Of a stretch of DNA of 10,234 nt, positions 1 to 4,388 are shown one piece after another. The stretch is from contig JAYSCT010000147.1 in assembly GCA_041914785.1 (NCBI GenBank), positions 1 to 10,234 on the forward strand, read 5' to 3'. A program made the translations under genes and the position numbers. Source of the DNA: Pelomonas sp041914785 (GTDB taxonomy: Bacteria; Pseudomonadota; Gammaproteobacteria; Burkholderiales; Burkholderiaceae_C). The notes beneath the pieces are model-generated. The model saw only the letters and a program-made list of their open reading frames with translations, did no database searches and was not told the origin of the DNA. Every line of letters begins with the position of its first letter. Position 1 is the first letter of the stretch.

Positions 1-81
1 AGCGCGGGGCAGGCGCGCGGCAATCCAGCGCTCCAGCCCTGGCGGCGCGACGGCGCCCGGTTCGGGTTCAGCCGCCGCCAT
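1..81 (-). CDS. Possible 5' end of a truncated minus-strand gene overlapping the ppk2 stop
   Basis: An ATG at 81 opens a frame that runs without a stop to the window edge. It gives 27 residues starting MAAAEPEPG and ending LERWIAARLPRA. It overlaps the last 14 nt of ppk2 in another frame, as is common in translationally coupled operons, and its codons mostly end in G or C. No clear Shine-Dalgarno sequence is seen. The product is not recognisable from so few residues. The LERWIAARLP stretch loosely recalls the start of aminoglycoside-phosphotransferase-like proteins, but that is a guess. The frame could also be spurious or start elsewhere. Confidence 0.38.
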   Translation of the reverse strand, partial: MAAAEPEPGAVAPPGLERWIAARLPRA

Positions 82-1240
82 GGGCGACCAGCAGGTCATC
101 GCTCAAGCCCGGCACCAGCGAGGGGCGGCCGACGATGAGCGGGTCCACCGACCCGATGACCTTGGGGTCCTTGTTCGCGTAAGGCAGGCGCTGCAGCAGG
201 AAGCGCATGCAGTTCAAGCGCGCGCGCTTCTTGCAGTCGCTCTTGATGACGGTCCAGGGGGCGTCGGAGGTGTCGCAGTGCAGGAACATGGCCTCCTTGG
301 CGCGCGTGTAGTCGTCCCACTTGTCGAGCGAGGCCATGTCGATGGGGCTGAGCTTCCACTGCTTCAGCGGGTGCAGCCTGCGTTCCTTGAAGCGGCGGCG
401 CTGCTCGGCCCGGCTGACCGAGAACCAGAACTTGAACAGGTGGATGCCGGAGCGCACCAGCTGCCGCTCGAACTCCGGTGCCTGGCGCAGGAACTCCTGG
501 TACTCCGCCTCGGAACAGAAGCCCATGACCCGCTCGACGCCGGCGCGGTTGTACCAGCTGCGGTCGAACAGCACGATCTCGCCGGCGGTCGGCAGGTGGT
601 TCACGTAGCGCTGGAAATACCACTGGCCGCGCTCGACCTCGCTGGGCTTCTCCAGCGCCACGACGCGCGCGCCGCGCGGGTTCAGGTGCTCCATGAAGCG
701 CTTGATGGTGCCGCCCTTGCCGGCCGCGTCGCGCCCCTCGAACAGGATGACCACGCGGGCCCCGGTCTCCTTGACCCAGGCCTGCAGCTTCAGCAGTTCG
801 GTCTGCAGCCGGTACTTCTCCTTCTCGTAGCGCTTGCGCGACAGCAGGTTCCTGTAGGGGTAGGCGCCCTGGCGCCAGCCGGGGTTCAGCGCGGTGTCGG
901 CATCGGCCTCGGCGTCGGGCGTGACGGCCTCCTCGTGCTGGCGCAGCGCGCGGCGCAGGTGGCGGCGCTCGTCGGGCGAGCTGCCGTCCAGCAGCGTGGC
1001 CAGTTCCTCGGCCAGCGCCTGCGGGCTGCTCTCGCCCTGCTGGTGCCGGCGCAGCAGCTCCGCCAGCGTCTCGCTGCCAGTCACCTGCCGGCGTGTCGTG
1101 GCCCGGGCGACGCGGTGCTTCTGCAGGCTCTCGTCGTCCAGCCGCGGCGGCGTGTCGCCGGAGGCCACGCGCCGCGCGCCATGTCGTCGCGGGGCCGGCT
1201 GGTCAGGCCCGGTGCTGCGGGCGCGGGGCGTGGTGGGCAT
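68..1240 (-). CDS. ppk2: Polyphosphate kinase 2 (class I PPK2)
   Basis: Cytoplasmic enzyme that transfers phosphate between polyphosphate and nucleoside diphosphates, typically making ATP or GTP from polyP. The product is 390 residues from the ATG at 1240. The conserved PPK2 domain covers about residues 125-355. It has a Walker A loop GRDAAGKGG (about 169-177), a Walker B-type FDRSWYNRAGVERVMGF (about 225-241), and the lid/basic region SRAEQRRRFKERRLHPLKQW. These match the class I, NDP-phosphorylating subfamily. The first ~120 residues are an Arg/Ala/Glu-rich, low-complexity extension absent from minimal PPK2 proteins of roughly 230-300 residues. A GTG at 1249 would add three residues, but it overlaps the AAGGAG motif (1249-1254), which sits 8 nt before the ATG, so the ATG is preferred. 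The araC gene lies 90 nt upstream on the same strand, and a candidate FNR-type box in the gap suggests separate, oxygen-linked control. Family assignment is very secure; subclass is by motif memory. Confidence 0.94.
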   Translation of the reverse strand: MPTTPRARSTGPDQPAPRRHGARRVASGDTPPRLDDESLQKHRVARATTRRQVTGSETLAELLRRHQQGESSPQALAEELATLLDGSSPDERRHLRRALRQHEEAVTPDAEADADTALNPGWRQGAYPYRNLLSRKRYEKEKYRLQTELLKLQAWVKETGARVVILFEGRDAAGKGGTIKRFMEHLNPRGARVVALEKPSEVERGQWYFQRYVNHLPTAGEIVLFDRSWYNRAGVERVMGFCSEAEYQEFLRQAPEFERQLVRSGIHLFKFWFSVSRAEQRRRFKERRLHPLKQWKLSPIDMASLDKWDDYTRAKEAMFLHCDTSDAPWTVIKSDCKKRARLNCMRFLLQRLPYANKDPKVIGSVDPLIVGRPSLVPGLSDDLLVAHGGG

Positions 1241-1248
1241 CGGCTTCA

Positions 1249-1254
1249 CTCCTT
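1249..1254 (-). promoter_or_regulatory. Ribosome binding site of ppk2
   Basis: AAGGAG on the minus strand, 8 nt before the ATG at 1240. It decides the start: the alternative GTG at 1247-1249 overlaps the last base of this motif and could not use it. Confidence 0.75.
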
Positions 1255-1302
1255 GGCATGACAGGACGATGACGATACTGCGCGCCGGGCCGGCCGCGGG
1301 GA

Positions 1303-1316
1303 TTGATCCCGCTCAA
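1303..1316. promoter_or_regulatory. Candidate FNR/Anr-type (Crp-Fnr family) binding site upstream of ppk2
   Basis: TTGATCCCGCTCAA matches the FNR consensus TTGAT-N4-ATCAA at 9 of 10 half-site bases. It lies in the 90-nt gap between the araC stop and the ppk2 start, not in coding sequence. On the minus strand a weak -10-like CAGTAT (1275-1280) would place the transcription start near 1268. The box would then be centred at -41.5, the usual position for a class II FNR activator site. The -10 matches only three consensus bases, so the promoter itself is tentative. A chance match in GC-rich DNA cannot be excluded. Confidence 0.45.
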
Positions 1317-1330
1317 GGCGGCAAAGGGCA

Positions 1331-2233
1331 TCAGACGCCGCCGCGCAGCTGCTCGACATCCTGCCGCGGCGGCGCACCGAACAGGCGCCGGTACTCGCGG
1401 CTGAACTGCGACGCGCTCTCGTAGCCGACGCGGTGGGCGGCGCTGGCGGCGTCCAGCCCGTCGCCCAGCATCAGGCGGCGCGCGTGCTGCAGCCGCAGCG
1501 ACTTCTGGAACTGCAGCGGCGACAGCGTGGTCAGCTGCTTGAAGCGCAGGTGCAGCGTGGACGGGCTCATGTGCGCCAGCCCGGCGAGTTCGTCGATGGA
1601 CAGCGGCTCGGCGAAGCGGCGCGTCAGCTGCTCGATGACGCGGTTGAGCCGGCGCGCCACGCCGTCGCCCTGCGCCAGCGCGCGAAGCCGCGGGCCCAGC
1701 GGGCCCGTCAGCACGCGGTAGAAGATCTCGCGCTGCACCAGCGGCGCCAGCGTCTTCAGGTGCTGCGGCGTGGCCAGCAGCTGCAGCAGGCGTTGCGCCG
1801 CATCCAGCAGCGGCGCGGTGACGGGCGCCACGTGCAGGCCGGCGTCGGCGTCCGCGGCATCGTCGATGCCGGCGCCTTCCAGCAGCAGCTCGGCCAGCGC
1901 CTGCGTCTCGCAGCTCAGCCGCAGGCAGACATAGGGCTGGTCGGCGCTGGCCTCCACGACGTGGCCGCGCGGCAGTGTCGTCACCGGCACCAGCAGGCAC
2001 TGCAGGGCGTCGTAGTGCACGACGCGGTCGCCCAGCCGCGCCTGCTTGCGGCCCTGCAGCACCAGCACGAGGCCGGGTTCGTAGATGGCCGGCACCGGCA
2101 GCGCCGGCGCGCTGGCGCGGATCACGCGCAGCCAGGGCAGTGCGGTGGCGTGGTGCCCGTCGGCGGGCGCATGGGCCAGCGCCTGCGCCACGGTGCGCTG
2201 GCGCAGGGCCTGGAGGTCGTCATCGGGTGGCAT
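1331..2233 (-). CDS. AraC-family transcriptional regulator (AraC_N/YqhC-like type)
   Basis: Cytoplasmic DNA-binding regulator of 300 residues from the ATG at 2233. The N-terminal ~165 residues look like the AraC_N cupin-type domain (LRVIRASAP, VPAIYEPGLVLVLQGRK, LLVPVTTLP). The C-terminal ~100 residues hold two helix-turn-helix motifs: LSIDELAGLAHMSPSTLHLR at about 211-230, and DAASAAHRVGYESASQFSRE at about 261-280, followed by YRRLFGAPP. Cysteines at about 79, 103 and 108 in the sensing domain could respond to electrophiles, but that is inference. The frame is open upstream to 2308, but the extra 25 residues are Pro/Gly-rich, lack family similarity and cover the promoter region, so they are excluded. 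No clear Shine-Dalgarno precedes 2233. The gene is divergent from the aldo/keto reductase, its probable target, as with E. coli YqhC and its aldehyde-reductase genes. Confidence 0.92.
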   Translation of the reverse strand: MPPDDDLQALRQRTVAQALAHAPADGHHATALPWLRVIRASAPALPVPAIYEPGLVLVLQGRKQARLGDRVVHYDALQCLLVPVTTLPRGHVVEASADQPYVCLRLSCETQALAELLLEGAGIDDAADADAGLHVAPVTAPLLDAAQRLLQLLATPQHLKTLAPLVQREIFYRVLTGPLGPRLRALAQGDGVARRLNRVIEQLTRRFAEPLSIDELAGLAHMSPSTLHLRFKQLTTLSPLQFQKSLRLQHARRLMLGDGLDAASAAHRVGYESASQFSREYRRLFGAPPRQDVEQLRGGV

Positions 2234-2276
2234 GTGGGCGATTGTGCAAACGCCATGGCCCTCGCGGCGCCCGGCG

Positions 2277-2294
2277 GGGCCCGGGCCCGGGCCC
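2277..2294. repeat. Perfect 18-bp palindrome, three tandem GGGCCC units
   Basis: Three uninterrupted copies of GGGCCC form a self-complementary G/C-only block in the divergent araC-AKR intergenic region, about 44 nt upstream of the araC start. It could form a hairpin or cruciform or be an operator, or it could be simple-repeat expansion. No function is assigned. Confidence 0.6.
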
Positions 2295-2384
2295 GGAGGA
2301 TCGGGCAAGCATGCGCCAGCTTTGTGCTGGGCGGCGGTGGCCGGGGTTTCCTAAGCTGTCGCCGTCCCGTTGATGATCCGTTCC

Positions 2385-2389
2385 AGGAG
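2385..2389 (+). promoter_or_regulatory. Ribosome binding site of the aldo/keto reductase gene
   Basis: AGGAG, 7 nt before the ATG at 2397. It selects this start over the in-frame TTG at 2370 and ATG at 2373, which have no such motif and would add residues not seen in the family. Confidence 0.75.
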
Positions 2390-2396
2390 CTCCGTC

Positions 2397-3398
2397 ATGA
2401 CGCACACCGACTTTCCCCGCCGCCGCCTCGGCAGCAACGGCCCCGAGGTCTCGGCACTGGGCCTGGGCTGCATGGGCATGTCCGATTTCTACGGCCCGGC
2501 GGACGACGCGCAGTCGCTGGCCGTGCTGCACCACGCGCTGGATATCGGCATCAACTTTCTCGACACGGCCGACATGTACGGCATCGGTGCCAACGAGCGG
2601 CTGCTGTCGCCGCTGCTGCGGTCGCGCCGCAGCGAGGTGGTGCTGGCCACCAAGTTCGGCCATGTGCGCAGCGCGGACGGCGCCGTCACTCGCATCGACG
2701 GCAGCCTGGCCTATGTGCGCAAGGCCTGCGACGCCAGCCTCGGGCGCCTGGGCGTGGACCACATCGACGTCTACTACCAGCACCGCGTCGACAAGACCGT
2801 GCCCATCGAGGAGACGGTGGGCGCGATGGCCGAACTGGTGAAGGCCGGCAAGGTGCGCCACCTGGGGCTGTCCGAGGCCTCCGCCGCCACCATCCGCCGC
2901 GCGCATGCCGTGCACCCCATCGCCGCGGTGCAGACGGAGTACTCGATGTGGAGCCGCGACGTCGAGGCCGAGATCCTGCCCACCTGCCGCGAGCTGGGCA
3001 TCGCGCTGGTGCCCTACAGCCCGCTGGGCCGCGGCTTCCTGACCGGCGCCATCCGCTCGGCCGACCAGCTGGCCGCGGATGACCGCCGCCGCCTCCACCC
3101 GCGCTTCCAGGGCGGGAACCTCGACCACAACCTCGCGCTGGCCGATTCGTTGGCCGCGCTGGCCGAGGCCTGGGGGCGCACGCCGGCCCAGCTCGCGCTG
3201 GCCTGGCTGCTGGACCAGGGCGACGACATCGTGCCCATCCCCGGCACGCGCAGCATCGGGCGGCTGGACGAGAACGCGCGGGCCGTTGGCGTGCCTCTCG
3301 ACGACGGCCGCCGCGAGCGCATCGCGGCGCTGCTGCAGCGCCACGCCATCGCCGGCACGCGCTACCCGGCGGCGCAGATGGGTTCGGTCAACGTCTAG
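2397..3398 (+). CDS. Aldo/keto reductase
   Basis: NAD(P)H-dependent cytoplasmic oxidoreductase that reduces aldehydes or ketones to alcohols; 333 residues, a normal length. The TIM-barrel family is clear. It has N-terminal RRLGSNGPEVSALGLGCMGM, then the catalytic tetrad Asp56 and Tyr61 (in FLDTADMYG), Lys86 (in ATKFG) and His129 (in YYQHRVD). Further markers are GKVRHLGLSEAS (about 151-162), VQTEYSMWSRD (about 178-188), and the cofactor-binding region VPYSPLGRGFLTG (about 205-217) and IPGTRSIGRLDENARA (about 281-296). The overall pattern resembles the AKR13/YajO-like group. The substrate cannot be read from the sequence. The divergent AraC-type regulator suggests induction by a reactive aldehyde or similar compound. 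No convincing terminator follows directly; the palindromic element at 3467 starts 68 nt after the stop. Confidence 0.96.
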   Translation: MTHTDFPRRRLGSNGPEVSALGLGCMGMSDFYGPADDAQSLAVLHHALDIGINFLDTADMYGIGANERLLSPLLRSRRSEVVLATKFGHVRSADGAVTRIDGSLAYVRKACDASLGRLGVDHIDVYYQHRVDKTVPIEETVGAMAELVKAGKVRHLGLSEASAATIRRAHAVHPIAAVQTEYSMWSRDVEAEILPTCRELGIALVPYSPLGRGFLTGAIRSADQLAADDRRRLHPRFQGGNLDHNLALADSLAALAEAWGRTPAQLALAWLLDQGDDIVPIPGTRSIGRLDENARAVGVPLDDGRRERIAALLQRHAIAGTRYPAAQMGSVNV

Positions 3399-3466
3399 CC
3401 CGGCGCGGCGGCCCGATGTCCAGACCCATGAACTCCTTGCGTGGTGGGTGGCGCAGGGCGAAAAAA

Positions 3467-3482
3467 GGCTCTTTGCGCGTTG
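3467..3482 (+). repeat. Left terminal inverted repeat of the palindromic element
   Basis: GGCTCTTTGCGCGTTG, perfectly complementary to 3792-3807. Similarity extends four more bases inward with one mismatch (ACTG against GCTG), then stops. Confidence 0.75.
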
Positions 3483-3510
3483 ACTGGTGAAGTCCACAAG
3501 ATGGGGTTGG

Positions 3511-3604
3511 GCAGCAGGCTGGGCAGGCCTGCTGCTTCGTGTCCCCCGGGCCGCTGCGCGGCCCTCCTCCTTTACCTGCGCAGCAGGCCTGCCCAGCCTG
3601 CTGC
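3511..3604. repeat. Stem-loop A: 25-bp perfect stem around a 44-nt core
   Basis: Arms 3511-3535 and 3580-3604 are exact reverse complements over 25 bases. The 44-nt loop (3536-3579) has an inner hairpin, GGGCCGC (3548-3554) and GCGGCCC (3558-3564) with loop TGC. Each arm can also fold on itself (GCAGCAGG with CCTGCTGC), so two alternative structures are possible. Confidence 0.85.
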
Positions 3605-3647
3605 TGCGTTGCGTTTTGCCTTCGTCGAGACAAGCGGTGGTGGCATC

Positions 3648-3743
3648 GCCGCGGCGCACAGGTGCGCAATTGCGCAGGTAAAGGAGGAGGCCCGCGTCGC
3701 GGGCCGGGGGACACGGAGCAATTGCGCGCCTGTGCGCCGCGGC
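3648..3743. repeat. Stem-loop B: 26-bp stem around an inverted copy of the same 44-nt core
   Basis: Arms 3648-3673 and 3718-3743 pair over 26 bases with one T-G position. Arm sequence is unrelated to that of stem-loop A. The 44-nt loop (3674-3717) matches the reverse complement of loop A at 39 of 44 bases. Its inner hairpin is GGCCCGC (3689-3695) and GCGGGCC (3699-3705). A perfect palindrome GCGCAATTGCGC lies at 3664-3675. Confidence 0.85.
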
Positions 3744-3791
3744 GCATCCCAAGCCGGGCGGAATTCAGGGCGCTGCAACGCGATCAACAGC

Positions 3792-3807
3792 CAACGCGCA
3801 AAGAGCC
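3792..3807 (-). repeat. Right terminal inverted repeat of the palindromic element
   Basis: CAACGCGCAAAGAGCC, the exact complement of 3467-3482. Its outer end touches the A8 tract that serves as the U-tract of the RRM gene's terminator. Confidence 0.75.
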
Positions 3808-3834
3808 AAAAAAAACCGGCTCCACGGAGCCGGT
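3808..3834 (-). terminator. Rho-independent terminator of the RRM protein gene
   Basis: Read on the minus strand, the stem CCGGCTC pairs with GAGCCGG around a 4-nt loop (3816-3833) and is followed by eight T residues (3815-3808). It starts 21 nt after the RRM gene's stop codon. Stem strength and T-run are textbook quality. Confidence 0.9.
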
Positions 3835-3854
3835 CGTTCACGGGGGTGAGGGGG

Positions 3855-4211
3855 TCAGTAGCGACCGCCGCCGAAGCCGCCATTGCCGTAGCCGACATCC
3901 TTGCGCGAGCTGGCGGTGTAGCCGCCGCCACCGGCGCCGCGGCCGCCGGCCTCCCTGCCGCCTTCGCGCGGGCGCGCCAGCGTCACGACGATGGAGCGTC
4001 CATCGACGGACACGCCGTGCAGCGCGGCGATGGCGGCCTGGGCGACTTCGGCAGAAGCCATCTCGACGAAACCGAAGCCCTTGGAGGTGCCGGTGTCGCG
4101 GTCCATCATGACCCGGGCGGAGGACACGCTGCCGAACTCGGCGAAGTTGCTCTTCAGGCTGGCGTCGGTCACGGAGTAGGGCAGGTTGCCCACGTAAATC
4201 TTGGTGCTCAT
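3855..4211 (-). CDS. Small RRM-domain RNA-binding protein with glycine-rich tail
   Basis: Single RNA-recognition-motif protein of 118 residues, expected to bind single-stranded RNA in the cytoplasm. RNP2 is IYVGNL at residues 5-10 and RNP1 is KGFGFVEM at 44-51; the aromatic RNA-stacking positions (Tyr6, Phe46, Phe48) are present. The RRM spans about 3-82. A flexible Gly/Arg-rich tail (about 83-118, ending GNGGFGGGRY) resembles cyanobacterial and proteobacterial cold-induced Rbp proteins. The ATG at 4211 has AAAGG 7 nt upstream. An in-frame ATG at 4238 would add nine residues outside the domain and is rejected. The gene is monocistronic: its own TATAAT-bearing promoter lies 110-120 nt upstream, the leader is structured, and a strong terminator follows. 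Targets and regulation are unknown; cold-shock induction is inferred from the family. Confidence 0.95.
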   Translation of the reverse strand: MSTKIYVGNLPYSVTDASLKSNFAEFGSVSSARVMMDRDTGTSKGFGFVEMASAEVAQAAIAALHGVSVDGRSIVVTLARPREGGREAGGRGAGGGGYTASSRKDVGYGNGGFGGGRY

Positions 4212-4318
4212 GAACGAGCCTTTCTGGAAAGAGCGCATCGAGGGATGCGACGGGGCTGTGCTGCGGAGGGCCGCCCGGCGTGCGTCGTGAGCGGCCCCAC
4301 CCGGGCGCCGTCGCGGCA
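4212..4318 (-). other. Structured 5' leader of the RRM gene
   Basis: About 106 nt lie between the predicted transcription start (near 4318) and the ATG. On the minus strand CGCCCGG (4307-4301) can pair with CCGGGCG (4278-4272). GGGCTG (4322-4317) can pair with CAGCCC (4258-4253), although part of that strand lies upstream of the predicted start. A perfect hairpin CGCATC-CCTC-GATGCG (4249-4234) sits about 10 nt before the AAAGG ribosome site. Long structured leaders are typical of cold-shock genes; a regulatory role here is inference. Confidence 0.4.
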
Positions 4319-4324
4319 GCCCTG

Positions 4325-4330
4325 ATTATA
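4325..4330 (-). promoter_or_regulatory. Promoter -10 element of the RRM gene
   Basis: Perfect TATAAT on the minus strand in a distinctly AT-rich island (4325-4376) within GC-rich DNA. At 17-nt spacing the -35 position reads AGCGTT, which is poor. AT-rich upstream sequence and the palindrome CGAATATTCG just upstream may compensate or bind a regulator. Confidence 0.55.
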
Positions 4331-4388
4331 TCTTTGGCGAATATTCGAACGCTTTTATATTCCCGCTGGTGTTGAATTCCGACCGAAA

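Larger units (their letters stand above)
3467..3807. mobile_element. Candidate non-autonomous palindromic element (MITE/BIME-like), 341 bp with terminal inverted repeats
   Basis: This gene-free block is bounded by a perfect 16-bp inverted repeat, GGCTCTTTGCGCGTTG at 3467-3482 and its reverse complement at 3792-3807. It contains two long stem-loops (3511-3604 and 3648-3743) separated by 43 nt. Their 44-nt cores are inverted copies of each other. A-tracts flank both ends: six A at 3461-3466 and eight A at 3808-3815. This fits a target duplication in an A-rich site (CGAAAAAA against AAAAAAAA, 6 of 8 identical). The GGCTCTT terminus recalls ISL3-family ends, from memory only. No transposase or RAYT gene is present. 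The open frames crossing the block are accidental by-products of its GC-rich palindromes. The structure is seen directly; mobility is inference. Confidence 0.6.

Noticed and set aside
80..1261. Long plus-strand open frame opposite ppk2
   Set aside because: Shadow of the minus-strand ppk2 gene in GC-rich DNA. The product is Ala/Val/Gln/Leu-rich and has no recognisable domain.
2234..2269. Possible leaderless araC transcript from a CACAAT -10 at 2241-2246 on the minus strand
   Set aside because: Only four of six -10 bases match and no -35 is present at proper spacing.
1433..3082. 549-residue plus-strand frame spanning araC and the aldo/keto reductase
   Set aside because: It runs antisense to araC and then out of frame through the reductase. 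Composition is low-complexity, and both genes it overlaps have convincing motifs.
3421..3466. Minus-strand AAGGAG followed by ATG, opening a 13-codon frame that ends near the reductase stop
   Set aside because: The spacing between motif and ATG is only 3 nt, and the peptide is tiny and unremarkable.
3677..3690. GGTAAAGGAGGAGG, a very strong Shine-Dalgarno-like motif in the repeat core (also on the minus strand of copy A)
   Set aside because: No suitable start codon and frame follow at ribosome-binding distance in either copy, so it is treated as part of the repeat core rather than a ribosome site.
2220..3752. Long minus-strand frame from the repeat element into the araC upstream region
   Set aside because: Antisense to the well-supported aldo/keto reductase. 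Its N-terminal part translates the palindromic repeats.
3467..3807. CRISPR array
   Set aside because: The repeats are inverted and nested, with no run of direct repeats and spacers and no cas genes.
3388..4325. Several overlapping frames in both directions across the palindromic block
   Set aside because: They translate inverted repeats, have Arg/Pro/Ala/Cys-rich composition and no domain, and one extends antisense through the RRM gene.
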